Under the pieces are notes generated by a model. The model made no database searches and was not told where the DNA came from. It saw only the letters and a list, made by a program, of their open reading frames with translations. Shown here piece after piece: positions 1 through 9,480 of a stretch of 64,000 nt of DNA (its first letter is position 1; every line of letters begins with the position of its first letter). Source of the DNA: Hymenobacter negativus (GTDB taxonomy: Bacteria; Bacteroidota; Bacteroidia; Cytophagales; Hymenobacteraceae); NCBI RefSeq assembly GCF_017571495.1, contig NZ_JAGETZ010000006.1:1-64000 (forward strand), read 5' to 3'. A program made the translations under genes and the position numbers.

Positions 1-3000
1 CCCGTTACCGAAATGCGGACGGCCGTGCTGGTGGGGCCGGTCGCGGCCGTGGTGAAGGTAAACCACACGTCACGCGGCGCGGTAATCGAACCGCAACCTG
101 CGCCCTGGCCACCGGTGGCGTACACGCTGGTCGCCGTGGTGGTGGCCCCAAAAGTGGTAGTCGACAGCGGCGTGCACGTGTTGTTGATGGTCAGCACCGT
201 GGCGCCGCAGGGGTTGTCGTTCACGATGAGCGTGGTGAAGGACTGCGGGCCGGCCGTGCCGGAGTTGGTGCCCGCGCCGCAGTTCGACGTCACGTAGAAC
301 TGGTAGGTGGTGCCAGGCGTCAGGCCCGAAACGGCGTAGGGCGGGCCCGTCAGGCCGGTCACCGTGGTGTAGACGTTGGTGGGCGACGAAGTCTGGGCGG
401 GGTTGAAGCCCGTTGGACCGTAGAGCACGGTGTAGGTGCCCGTGCCACCTGCCAGCCACGAAAGCGAAGCAGTGGTAGTAGTGGTCGTAGCCGTGAGCGA
501 GGCCGGCGTCAGGCAGCCCGTCGCCGATTCCAGAATGACGTTATCCAGGCCGATATCGGTTACGCCAAAGTCACCCTTGGCCCGGAAGCGGATAACCGCC
601 GTAGCCGAGGTAGCACTGATGGGCAGCACCTGCGTTATAAAGCCGGCCGCGATGGTACCGCTGATGCCGTAGCCAGCCAAGCGGCTGAAGGTTGTGCCGC
701 CGTCGGTCGAGAGCAGAACCACCAGCGAGTCGGTACCCGAGGTATTCACGTAGTCGAAGCTCAGTCGCTTGGCACCAGCCAGGCTCAGGTTCACAAACAA
801 ATCGAGCGAACCAATGCTGCCGCTGGGCGCATAGTATGTGTGGAAGCGAGCCGAGTGCGTGCCCTGGCTGGCCACCGGCGTGTAAAGCCCGAAGGTGGGC
901 GAAGTCCAGGCGGCCGTGGTGCCGTCGTCGTCGCGGCGCCAGGAGTTGTCGCCCGTTACGGGTGTGTTGCGCCAGCTGGTCGTCGGTATATCGTGGGTGC
1001 CGCAGCCATCTACCCAAGCATTCTCAAAACTCTGGGTAACTGGCAGCGTGGCATACACGGGTGCCAGGCACAGTGTGGTGAACGTGAACGGCCCAGCCGT
1101 CTGGCTGGTCTGGCCACCGCCGCAGTTCTTCGTTACATAGAACTGATACGTCGTATTAGCGGTCAGGCCACTAATGTTCGTGCTGGTCGTCGTGGTGTTA
1201 ACCGTGGTGCTGCCCGTGCCGCCCGGCGTGAAGTTGTTCAGGCCGTATTGCACGATGTAGCCCGTGGCCGTGCCATTGGTAGCACCGCTGAAGGTAAGTG
1301 TGGCCGTCGTCGTGGTTACGTTGGTAGCAAGCAGGGCAGTTGGCGGTGCGCAGGATGGCGCGGGACCCACCGTCAGCACAAAGTCCTTGGTTTCGCCGCT
1401 GCCGAAGTTTGAGCAGGCATCGCCGGCGCCGTTGGTGTTGCCCGTGCCGCGGCTCCGGATGCGCAGGCCAGTCAGGCCCTGTACAGCAGTGGCCGGCACC
1501 GTAATGGTCACCGTAGCCGGCGTGCCACTGGGCGACGTCGTGGCCACTTGGGTCCACTCGCTGGCCTCAAACGTGCCGTTCTGGTTCCAGTCGGCCCATA
1601 CCGAGATAATGCTGCTGCCGCTCACCGTCACGCCCAGCGAGTAGTTTAGGCCCTGAAGCACGGTGCCCGTGGTGGTGCCGGCCACTGGGTAGCTGGTGTA
1701 GTAGCTGGTGCCTGCGCTGGTGGTCACCGTATTGCAGGTGAGGCCGGTGGCATTCAGGCCCGAGCCGCCCAAAGTAACCTGTGTAATATCGTTGCCGCCG
1801 CAGAAGCCACCCAGTGCCGTATTGCTGGGGTTGCAGTACACTGGCACGCTGTTGGTGCTGAAGCTTTGCACGCCGCAGCCCACGGCCGGGCCGTTGGCGT
1901 TGCGCGGTACTATCTGGTAGTAGTAAGTGGTGCCGGCAGCCAGCAGTGCTGGGGCCGTGTAGGTAGTGCCGGGCTGGTTGGTGCTCACCAGCGGCGGTGT
2001 GGTCGTCGTGCCGAAGTACACGTCGTAGCCGGTCACTACGCCGGTGCCAGCTTGCCAGGTCAGGCTGGTATTGCGAGCCTGGTTCACAGCGCCGGCAGCG
2101 GGTGTAATGTTGGTGGCGCAGCTAGGCACGCCGCTCAAGAGGTTGATGCGCACGTTGTCGAGGCCGATGTCACTGGTGAAAGTGCCCGTCACTTTTGTGC
2201 GGAAGCGAACTGCCGTCGTCGCTGCAGTCGCCGTCAGGCTCACGCTCTGGGGCTGCCAGCCCTGGGCCACGGTGCCGCTCACGCCGAGGCGAATGAGGGG
2301 CGCGCTAAACGTATTGCCACCATCCGTCGATACCTGCACCTGCAGCGAGTCGTTGCCGGCTGTGTTCAGGTAGTCAAATTGCAGCACTTTGTTGCCGCTG
2401 GCGCTCAGGTTCACATACAGGTCCAGCGTGCCCAGTGCGCCGGCCGGGGCGTAGTAGGAGTGGAAGCGGGCCGAGTGCGTGCCTTGGCTGCCCGCTGGGG
2501 TGTAAGCCCCTACGGTAGGCGAGGTCCAGGCGGCGCTGGCACCGTCATCTTCACGACGCCACGAGTTATTGCCCGTCACGGGCGTGTTGCGCCAGAAAGC
2601 CGAAGGCGAGTCCTGCGTATCACAGATGCCCACCCAGGTGCTTTCAAAGCTCTCCGAAACTGGCAGGGACGCGTAGGTAGGGGCCACGCAGGCCGTGCGG
2701 AACGTGAAAGGGCCAGCTACTTGGCTGGTCTGGCCGCCGCCGCAGTCCTTGGTTACATAAAACTGGTACGTCGTATTAGCGGTCAGGCCACTAATGTTCG
2801 TGCTGGTCGTCGTGGTGTTAACCGTGGTGCTGCCCGTGCCGCCCGGCGTGAAGTTGTTCGGGCCGTACTGCACGATGTAGTTGGTTGCCGTGCCGTTGGT
2901 AGTAGTAGCAAAGCCAAGCGTGGCTCCATTGGTCGTGATATTGGTGGCCGTGAGGCCAGCCGGCGGCGCGCAAGCCGGGGCCGCGCCAATGGTCACGGTG

Positions 3001-3554
3001 TAGTCTTCCGTTTCGCCCGAGCCAAAGCTGGCGCAGGCATCGGCTGCTCCGTTAGTATTCCCGCTCAGGCGCGAGCGCACCCGCATGCCGGTCAGGCCCA
3101 GCGTAGCCGTCACGGGTACCGTTACTCCTATCGTCGCCGGTGTACCGGCGGTTGAAGCCGTGGCTACCTGAGTCCACTCACTGGCGTCGAAGAGGCCGTC
3201 CTGGTTCCAGTCGAACCACACGGAGATGATGCCAGCTTCTGGCGTCGTCACGCTCACCTGATAGGTGAGGCCACGTAGCAGGGTCCCGGTCGTACTACCC
3301 GCCGTCGGAAACAGTGTATAGCCGCTCCCATTCACTGTATTACAAATAGTATTTGGGTTATTTAGCGTCGTGCTCGATATAGCTACGCCATTAATGTTGG
3401 CATTACCAGTGCCGCAATAGGCCCCTAGGTTGCTGGTGCAATAGGTGGTGGGCTGGGCCACAGCCGCTGTGCCGCAACACAGCAGCCATAGCAGCGCCAG
3501 CCAGCTGCTGCGCCTTCCAAAGCGCGCAGAGGTAAAAAAGTAGGAGTGCTTCAT
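1..3554 (-). CDS. Large secreted GEVED/fibronectin-type repeat protein (C-terminus beyond window)
   Basis: The reading frame is open from the ATG at 3554 to the window edge (about 1184 residues seen). It begins with a signal peptide (charged start, then a hydrophobic core ending near AVAQ at about residue 34). Then follow, in order, a GEVED-type domain (WFDWNQDGLFD near residue 112, GSGETEDYTV near 180), a Fn3-like domain (GLTANTTYQFYVT), a MAM/jelly-roll-like stretch (SWRREDDG, HSARFHSYY), another Fn3-like stretch, and then the same series again. The period is 540 residues (1620 bp). Parts of the Fn3 copies are almost identical in DNA (1146-1260 versus 2766-2880). Such proteins in Bacteroidota are usually secreted by T9SS through a C-terminal signal, which would lie outside this window. 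Adhesion or surface binding is inferred only from the domains. Confidence 0.85.
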   Translation of the reverse strand, partial: MKHSYFFTSARFGRRSSWLALLWLLCCGTAAVAQPTTYCTSNLGAYCGTGNANINGVAISSTTLNNPNTICNTVNGSGYTLFPTAGSTTGTLLRGLTYQVSVTTPEAGIISVWFDWNQDGLFDASEWTQVATASTAGTPATIGVTVPVTATLGLTGMRVRSRLSGNTNGAADACASFGSGETEDYTVTIGAAPACAPPAGLTATNITTNGATLGFATTTNGTATNYIVQYGPNNFTPGGTGSTTVNTTTTSTNISGLTANTTYQFYVTKDCGGGQTSQVAGPFTFRTACVAPTYASLPVSESFESTWVGICDTQDSPSAFWRNTPVTGNNSWRREDDGASAAWTSPTVGAYTPAGSQGTHSARFHSYYAPAGALGTLDLYVNLSASGNKVLQFDYLNTAGNDSLQVQVSTDGGNTFSAPLIRLGVSGTVAQGWQPQSVSLTATAATTAVRFRTKVTGTFTSDIGLDNVRINLLSGVPSCATNITPAAGAVNQARNTSLTWQAGTGVVTGYDVYFGTTTTPPLVSTNQPGTTYTAPALLAAGTTYYYQIVPRNANGPAVGCGVQSFSTNSVPVYCNPSNTALGGFCGGNDITQVTLGGSGLNATGLTCNTVTTSAGTSYYTSYPVAGTTTGTVLQGLNYSLGVTVSGSSIISVWADWNQNGTFEASEWTQVATTSPSGTPATVTITVPATAVQGLTGLRIRSRGTGNTNGAGDACSNFGSGETKDFVLTVGPAPSCAPPTALLATNVTTTTATLTFSGATNGTATGYIVQYGLNNFTPGGTGSTTVNTTTTSTNISGLTANTTYQFYVTKNCGGGQTSQTAGPFTFTTLCLAPVYATLPVTQSFENAWVDGCGTHDIPTTSWRNTPVTGDNSWRRDDDGTTAAWTSPTFGLYTPVASQGTHSARFHTYYAPSGSIGSLDLFVNLSLAGAKRLSFDYVNTSGTDSLVVLLSTDGGTTFSRLAGYGISGTIAAGFITQVLPISATSATAVIRFRAKGDFGVTDIGLDNVILESATGCLTPASLTATTTTTTASLSWLAGGTGTYTVLYGPTGFNPAQTSSPTNVYTTVTGLTGPPYAVSGLTPGTTYQFYVTSNCGAGTNSGTAGPQSFTTLIVNDNPCGATVLTINNTCTPLSTTTFGATTTATSVYATGGQGAGCGSITAPRDVWFTFTTAATGPTSTAVRISVT

Positions 3555-3903
3555 GTGATGAAAAAATGGATGAGAAAAGTGGGAATATGAAAATTAGAGA
3601 GTGCCGTAGCAATATTTTGTCCTTGAACTTTTGTTGCTTTGCGTGAAAAAATGTGCTGACTAGGCCTTTTATGTTGATTTCGCCTGTAACATACAAAGAA
3701 AATCAATGCTGTGAGTTTTGTTATAAATTAGTTCCATTTCATCCAAAAATCACCATTTTTGGCCCTGAATTTGCTCTGAATTAATCGTTAACATGCTTAC
3801 AATTTTTACGCTCTAAATTTCTACCAGTATCTTGGTTCGCCGATTAGTCGGTGACCACCCGGTTAGTGATTTTTCACCCTTTTATTACCCCTTTTCACCT
3901 CTC
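3555..3903. other. Divergent intergenic region
   Basis: About 350 bp of AT-rich DNA separates the start of the GEVED protein (minus strand) from the T9SS type B protein (plus strand). It must hold both promoters. I see no convincing gene or strong hairpin in it. Confidence 0.5.
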
Positions 3904-6621
3904 ATGAAGAAAATACTACATCTTTCCACCCTCTTGCTGTTAAGTTGGTGCCTGTCGCTGGCCGGTATGCAGCAAGCGTGGGCCTCGCACGCCCAGGCCG
4001 GGCAGCTGAGCTACAGCTATGTGAGCACTGCTGCCAATGGTGACCAGACCTATCTGGTGAAGGTTGAATTCTATCGGGACTGCTCGGGTATCGCGGCACC
4101 TACCTCGTTTCCGCTTACCGCTACTATGTCCTGCGGCTCCACCGCTCGTACTGCAACGCTGAACCAGGTTGGCCAGCCCATCATCGGCTCTCCCTACTGC
4201 GCCAGCTTTCAAGCCCAGGCTGCCTGTTCTCTCACGGGTTCCTCCCCGAGCACCGCACTAGCCAACTTTGTAGTTTATACCTATCAGAATACCATTGTGC
4301 TGCCACCAGCAGCCGAATGGATTCTGAGCGTAGAGGAAAGTGCCCGTCCTTCGGTAACCAACCTTTCGACGGGGGGCAACCTGCGCCTGGAGGCACGGCT
4401 CCACTCGCTTCTCACCCCCGTGGGTGGTGGCACGCCCATCGTTATTCACAACGACTCGCCCATTTTCTCCCTTACCAACCTGCCCGTACCGTTTGTGTAC
4501 CTGAACCAGGAATCTACCATCTCGTTTGCTGCTGCTGACCCTGACCGTTTGAACGGTCCAAACAACTTGGCTGACAGACTGGTATACACTCTGGACCGCC
4601 CGCTGAACGGTTGCAATACGTACGAGACGTATGCTACTTATCCTACTTCTGGCTGTACTCCTACTATTGACCCCAAGTGTTCTACCCGTTTATTGTCCTG
4701 CGGCAATGCCGCTGGCGCTAATTACTCGCAAAACCTGCCCATCGCAGTAGCTAGTGACACTATCCGCAACGGGGTATGCGGCTCCGGTCTGACTACGGGT
4801 ACTATTCAACCTCGCTTCAGATTCAACGCGTCGCAGGCCAGCTTCACCTTCACACCCAACCGCTACCTGAACACGCCTTCCAGCAGTGGTGACAACAAAT
4901 ACGTAGTAGTAGGCAAAGTAGACGAATACCGTACCATCAATGGTCAGGAATACCTCGTTGGTACGTCGCGTCGCGATTTCCTGGTTATCGTCATTAACGG
5001 TGCTGGCAACACAGTGCCTTCTAACCCCACCGGTACGGCTGGTCCGCCCCGTAGCGGCGTAGTGTTGAACATCACCCGCGACACCACCGACCTGGAAATT
5101 AAAACCTGCAATTACTCGCGCGTTCGTTTCAACTTCACCGACCCCGATAATACTGGGCCGAACCCGCCCACGCCTCGTCAGAACCTGACGGTGTTCTATC
5201 CTAGCAATATCAGCACTGACCTGCTACAGGGTGGTGACATCGGGTCATTTGTTCTCTCAAACAACGGCACTCCTAACCCTTCGGCTACCTTCTACTTCCA
5301 GCCCATTTCGTCGCTGGCCGGTACAACTATCCTGATTCCGTTGCGTATTGAAGACGACGGTTGTCCTGCAAAAGGCATTCAGTATCGGACTATCCGCGTT
5401 CGGATAGTAAACTATAAAGGTGCTACTGCTGTAGCCAACATCAGTGCTCCTGGCTTGGGCAACAGTGCGCCCAACCCTGCAATCTGTGCTGGTGGCTCGC
5501 TGCAAATCAACGGTGCGGTCGACCGTCCTGATTCGGTTCGGGTCGCTACCACTGGCGCCGTAATTCTACAAACCTATTCTTACCAGTGGGTACCCCTGAA
5601 CACGAACGTACCTGGCCGCACACTAGCTGACGCTGGCCTGCCTACTGTAACCAATACACAGAATATCACGGTTCGTCCCACCGTCACGACGCGCTATCGC
5701 CTGTTCATTTCGCCTATCCAAGGCTTCGGCATTGGCTTGTGCGGCGACACCACTTCGGTGCTGGTACGCGTAGTGCCCCCGCCCACAGTGAGCATCGTAG
5801 CCAGCAATACCACGGTATGCTCGGGCTCGCCTGTCACGCTGACGGCTACTGCTCGTCGCGCTACCGACGCTCTGACCGACGTGTACACCTACCGTTGGAC
5901 GGCTCCGGGTGGCTTCACTGCTACCGGTGCAAGCATCACCGTAAACCCGACTGCTGCTACTACCTATACGGTAGTTGCCACTGGTGCTCCGGCTTATGGT
6001 TGCTCTGCCACAGCTACTTCTGCAATAGCTGTAGCTCCAGCTGCTGTCGCTAACTTCACTAAGACTGCCGAAATTTCGTCGCGTCCCGGCAGCCTCAGCC
6101 TGATTCCTCCGGTAACCTTCTCGTTTCAGTACAACGGTTCATTGAACCCAGTAACTCCTGGTTTCCAGGTTGACACGGTCCGTTGGACTTATCAACTCGT
6201 TCGCAACGTGAGCGGTGCTGCTGTTACGGCTCCTCAAGTACGTTTCTCAAATAGCCGCACCACGGCTACCACTCCTCCGTTGCAGCCTGGTTTCTATGCT
6301 ATTCGCCTGTTCGTAAGCACACGTGCGGCTGGCACTAACTGCCCCGAAGGCGTATTATTACAAGAGGTTTTCGTTCCAGACGTAGTCACTCCGAACATTA
6401 TCACGCCAAACGGCGACAACTACAACGATTTCTTCGTTGTAAACTCGACGCAACGTGGTGGCAAACTGGAAATTTACAACCGTTGGGGTACCAAGGTTGA
6501 AGAGTTCAGCAATTACCAGAACACTTGGAAAGCTGATGGTCAAGGTCCTGGCGTATATTACTACTACATCACCGATAAGGGTGGTGCCAAAACCAAAGGC
6601 TGGATTGAAGTAGTGAAGTAA
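3904..6621 (+). CDS. Secreted Ig/PKD-like protein with T9SS type B sorting domain
   Basis: The protein has 905 residues. I start it at the ATG at 3904 because this places a typical signal peptide (MKKILHLSTLLLLSWC... to QQAWA) at the N-terminus; an upstream TTG is in frame but gives a poor leader. The body is Ser/Thr/Asn rich with paired cysteines. An Ig/PKD-like segment lies near residues 620-700 (NTTVCSGSPVTLTATA). The last ~85 residues are the gliding-motility-associated type B sorting domain: ITPNGDNYNDFF, then YNRWGTKVEE, then GVYYYYITDKGG. This domain sends the protein through the T9SS to the cell surface or medium. It is divergent from the other large secreted gene; the two may belong together. 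Substrate unknown. Confidence 0.88.
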   Translation: MKKILHLSTLLLLSWCLSLAGMQQAWASHAQAGQLSYSYVSTAANGDQTYLVKVEFYRDCSGIAAPTSFPLTATMSCGSTARTATLNQVGQPIIGSPYCASFQAQAACSLTGSSPSTALANFVVYTYQNTIVLPPAAEWILSVEESARPSVTNLSTGGNLRLEARLHSLLTPVGGGTPIVIHNDSPIFSLTNLPVPFVYLNQESTISFAAADPDRLNGPNNLADRLVYTLDRPLNGCNTYETYATYPTSGCTPTIDPKCSTRLLSCGNAAGANYSQNLPIAVASDTIRNGVCGSGLTTGTIQPRFRFNASQASFTFTPNRYLNTPSSSGDNKYVVVGKVDEYRTINGQEYLVGTSRRDFLVIVINGAGNTVPSNPTGTAGPPRSGVVLNITRDTTDLEIKTCNYSRVRFNFTDPDNTGPNPPTPRQNLTVFYPSNISTDLLQGGDIGSFVLSNNGTPNPSATFYFQPISSLAGTTILIPLRIEDDGCPAKGIQYRTIRVRIVNYKGATAVANISAPGLGNSAPNPAICAGGSLQINGAVDRPDSVRVATTGAVILQTYSYQWVPLNTNVPGRTLADAGLPTVTNTQNITVRPTVTTRYRLFISPIQGFGIGLCGDTTSVLVRVVPPPTVSIVASNTTVCSGSPVTLTATARRATDALTDVYTYRWTAPGGFTATGASITVNPTAATTYTVVATGAPAYGCSATATSAIAVAPAAVANFTKTAEISSRPGSLSLIPPVTFSFQYNGSLNPVTPGFQVDTVRWTYQLVRNVSGAAVTAPQVRFSNSRTTATTPPLQPGFYAIRLFVSTRAAGTNCPEGVLLQEVFVPDVVTPNIITPNGDNYNDFFVVNSTQRGGKLEIYNRWGTKVEEFSNYQNTWKADGQGPGVYYYYITDKGGAKTKGWIEVVK

Positions 6622-6643
6622 TCTTCGCTGCATTCAGTAAAAA

Positions 6644-6678
6644 AGGAGCTCCGCGAATTTTGCGGGGCTCTTTTTTTG
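6644..6678 (+). terminator. Rho-independent terminator
   Basis: GGAGCTCCGC and GCGGGGCTC pair around an AATTTT loop and are followed by seven T. It lies 20 bp after the stop of the T9SS type B protein. Confidence 0.85.
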
Positions 6679-6858
6679 TGGGTTTTTACAGGTAGTTGCC
6701 AAAGCTTCTCAGGCAGTGATTAAAACCAATAGGACACTTGTACATGCCTATTTGACTTAGGTTGCGAAGCAGCGTTGTAAAAGCATAGAGAGCATACAGA
6801 GCATAAAGTAGCCATGCTAGGCGTAGCCCCTGCTTCACCGGCTGCCAAGGCCAACTAC

Positions 6859-7845
6859 TTACGGCAACCGATGACGCTCGTTTTTAACCGCGTTTTGCAG
6901 GTTCCATTCTACCTCGTGCTGGAAAGCGTGCAGGCGCACCGGGCACTCGGCCATCAGACATAGCGAGCACGCGGCAAAGGTGCAGGGGTCGGCGTGTACG
7001 AACATCTCGACTTCGACGGCAAAGCGTGCACGAATGAGCTCTTCTATGTCAAACAATTGGGAATGAACCTCCTCCAGGGTGAAGTAGTAGGGCATCTGCA
7101 TATGGCAGTCGATGTGCAGATTGGCACCGTAGCGCTGCACGCGTAGGTTATGGACGTCAATCCAAGGGGCCCGGCGCTGAGCCTGGAGTTCGGCAATTAC
7201 TTCGGTCACCACAGCTGTGTCCGTTTCGTCCATCAGGCCCGACACCGAGCGGCGCACCATGCGCCAGCCATTCACCAGAATAAAGCCGCCCAGCAGCAGG
7301 GCTGCGCCACTGTCGAAGCGCACCACGCCCGTAGCCGCTACCAGCACCAGTGCTGCTGACGACACAATTGAGGTAAGCGCATCGATGTATAGGTGCTGGC
7401 CATCGCCTACCAGGGCCACTGAGTTCAGGCGCTTGCCAGTGCGTACCAGCAGCAGGCCCACACCCAGGTTGACCACAGCAGTGCTGGCCAAGAGGAGCAC
7501 TCCCCAATCGGGCCGGCCCACCGGATGCGGGTGAATGAAGCTTTTGGTTGCGCTGTACAGAATGAAGGCCCCGGCCATGAAAATCAGCCCGCCTTCGAAG
7601 CCCAGCGACAGGTTCTCCACCTTGCCGTGGCCGTAGGGGTGGTTTTCGTCTTTCGGCAGGCCGGCCAGGTAGAGGCTATAGAGCGCAAAGCCACTGGTTG
7701 CCACGTTGATAATGCTTTCCAGGGCATCGGTGAGTACAGCTTGCGAGCGGGTGAGGCGGTAAGCGTAAAACTTAATGGCTACCAGCGCGATACTAACCAC
7801 AAGGGAAAGCAAGCCGAGCCGGTATTTGGTTTGAGACGACGTCAT
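6859..7845 (-). CDS. Cation diffusion facilitator (CDF) transporter
   Basis: Inner-membrane divalent metal/proton antiporter, exporting Zn, Fe, Mn or Co from the cytoplasm. Visible family marks are the N-terminal membrane region, TDALESIIN with its metal-site Asp in the second helix, the ENHPYGHGKVE motif between helices 2 and 3, and GDGQHLYIDALTS in helix 5, followed by a cytoplasmic C-terminal domain. The C-terminus also carries a Cys-rich tail (PCTFAACSLCLMAECP), which could bind metal. Length 328 with the ATG at 7845; an ATG seven codons earlier (7866) is possible. It diverges from the NRAMP gene at 8034 and shares with it an intergenic region carrying an MntR-like box, which suggests manganese or iron, but the metal cannot be read from the sequence. 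Confidence 0.88.
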   Translation of the reverse strand: MTSSQTKYRLGLLSLVVSIALVAIKFYAYRLTRSQAVLTDALESIINVATSGFALYSLYLAGLPKDENHPYGHGKVENLSLGFEGGLIFMAGAFILYSATKSFIHPHPVGRPDWGVLLLASTAVVNLGVGLLLVRTGKRLNSVALVGDGQHLYIDALTSIVSSAALVLVAATGVVRFDSGAALLLGGFILVNGWRMVRRSVSGLMDETDTAVVTEVIAELQAQRRAPWIDVHNLRVQRYGANLHIDCHMQMPYYFTLEEVHSQLFDIEELIRARFAVEVEMFVHADPCTFAACSLCLMAECPVRLHAFQHEVEWNLQNAVKNERHRLP

Positions 7846-7981
7846 GCAAGGGAATTTTCGGCTCAAAGGTCGGGCTTTTGGGGCGAGCGGCTGGAAATAT
7901 GCTGGATGTGGGGTATCAGTTTTTAAGTAGCAGGGCGCAACCTTTTCAGGAATATCAAGTATTTAAACCAGTCAAAAATAA

Positions 7982-8001
7982 TTTTTAGGTTAGCCTAAAA
8001 A
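7982..8001. promoter_or_regulatory. MntR/DtxR-type operator palindrome
   Basis: The sequence TTTTTAGGTTAGCCTAAAAA has perfect 8-bp arms (TTTTTAGG/CCTAAAAA) around TTAG. TTAGG...CCTAA is the half-site layout of DtxR-family metalloregulator boxes. It sits 32 bp upstream of the NRAMP start and just upstream of the likely -7 box, where a bound repressor would block transcription. Confidence 0.75.
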
Positions 8002-8006
8002 TTAAG

Positions 8007-8014
8007 TATATTTG
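8007..8014 (+). promoter_or_regulatory. Bacteroidota-type -7 promoter element
   Basis: TATATTTG matches the TAnnTTTG -7 consensus of the Bacteroidota housekeeping sigma factor. It stands 6 bp after the MntR-like palindrome and 19 bp before the NRAMP start codon. The -33 element is not clear and would overlap the palindrome. Confidence 0.55.
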
Positions 8015-8033
8015 TTAAAATCATCTGCTTATC

Positions 8034-9395
8034 GTGCCTCCCAGTACTGCTACCGAGTCGAAAATACCTGTTCCCGAAACCGGCTGGCGCCACGCCCGGC
8101 GCGGTAATTCGCTAAGCGAGGTGTACGCCAGCATCAAGGTGCCGGCAGCTGATGCGTCCTTTTGGCGCAAACTGATGGCGTTTTGGGGGCCCGGCCTGTT
8201 GGTAGCGGTGGGCTACATGGACCCGGGCAACTGGGCTACCGACCTGGCCGGTGGCGCCCGCTACGGCTACACGCTGCTGTCGGTGGTGCTGATTTCCAAC
8301 TTGTTTGCCATGCTGCTACAGCACTTGGCCGCTAAGCTGGGCATCGTGACCGGCCGTGACCTGGCGCAGGCCTGCCGCGACCATTATTCGCGACCGGTGA
8401 GCCTAGTACTGTGGGGCTTGTGCGAAATAGCGATTGCCGCCTGCGATTTGGCCGAGGTCATTGGCTCTGCCATTGCGCTAAACTTACTTTTCGGGCTACC
8501 GCTAGCCTGGGGTGTGGTGCTGACCACACTGGATGTGCTAGTGGTGCTGTTCTTCCAAAGCAAGGGCTTTCGGGTTATCGAAAGCTTGGTGGCGGGGCTG
8601 ATTATCCTGATTTTCGGCTGCTTTCTCTACGAAATTCTGGTGTCACACCCCAACTGGCTATTGCTCAGCAAAGGCTTGGTGCCGCAGCCCGAAATCGTGA
8701 CGAATCCGCAGATGCTGTATGTGGCCATCGGCATTCTGGGCGCTACCGTGATGCCGCATAACCTGTACCTGCACTCCAGCATCGTGCAGACCCGTGACTT
8801 TCCGAAGGATGAGCCCGGCAAACGCTCGGCCATCAAGTTCGCAACTATTGATTCCACCTTGGCGCTGTTTCTGGCGTTTTTCGTGAATGCGGCCATCCTG
8901 GTAACAGCGGCCGCAGCGTTCCATGGCAAAGGCCATGAGAACGTGGCCGACATTGCCGATGCCTATAAGTTGCTGACACCGGTGTTGGGGGCGGGCGCGG
9001 CCAGTGTACTATTTGCCGTGGCGCTGCTGGCGTCGGGCCAGAATTCGACCTTGACCGGCACGCTGGCCGGCCAGATTGTGATGGAGGGCTTCCTCGATTT
9101 GAAGATGAAGCCCTGGGTGCGCCGGCTTATCACGCGGCTTATTGCCGTAGTCCCGGCCCTGATTGTGGCGGTGCTCTACGGCGAGAAAGGTACCGGGCAG
9201 CTGCTGGTGCTCAGTCAGGTAATCTTGTCGTTGCAGCTCAGCTTTGCGGTGGTGCCCTTGGTGCTGTTCACGGGCAGTAAGGCCAAGATGGGCGTATTTG
9301 TGAATCGACCCTGGGTGCAGGTGGTGGCCTGGGCGGTGTCCGGCATTATCATCGTGCTGAACGTGTTTTTGCTTTGGCAAACCTTCGCGGGATAG
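8034..9395 (+). CDS. mntH: NRAMP-family Mn2+/Fe2+ transporter
   Basis: Proton-coupled importer of Mn2+ (and Fe2+) in the inner membrane, 453 residues from a GTG start. The two metal-binding motifs of the family are intact: MDPGNWATDL in the first helix and ATVMPHNLYLHSS in the sixth. About eleven hydrophobic segments follow the usual pattern. The upstream palindrome of the MntR type and the nearby CDF exporter and TonB receptor fit a metal homeostasis block. Repression by a DtxR/MntR protein when metal is abundant is inferred from the box. Confidence 0.93.
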   Translation: MPPSTATESKIPVPETGWRHARRGNSLSEVYASIKVPAADASFWRKLMAFWGPGLLVAVGYMDPGNWATDLAGGARYGYTLLSVVLISNLFAMLLQHLAAKLGIVTGRDLAQACRDHYSRPVSLVLWGLCEIAIAACDLAEVIGSAIALNLLFGLPLAWGVVLTTLDVLVVLFFQSKGFRVIESLVAGLIILIFGCFLYEILVSHPNWLLLSKGLVPQPEIVTNPQMLYVAIGILGATVMPHNLYLHSSIVQTRDFPKDEPGKRSAIKFATIDSTLALFLAFFVNAAILVTAAAAFHGKGHENVADIADAYKLLTPVLGAGAASVLFAVALLASGQNSTLTGTLAGQIVMEGFLDLKMKPWVRRLITRLIAVVPALIVAVLYGEKGTGQLLVLSQVILSLQLSFAVVPLVLFTGSKAKMGVFVNRPWVQVVAWAVSGIIIVLNVFLLWQTFAG

Positions 9396-9480
9396 CGAAG
9401 TCCTAAAATCAGGGGGTACCTAAAGCCATTTATTGCGTGGTGAGGCCTTCTTATGCCCTTTTACATCGAATAAGATAACT

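Noticed and set aside
1866..3155. Long plus-strand open frame of 429 codons
   Set aside because: It lies opposite the GEVED/Fn3 gene, has no signal or domain, and its composition mirrors the GC-rich codon positions of the minus-strand gene.
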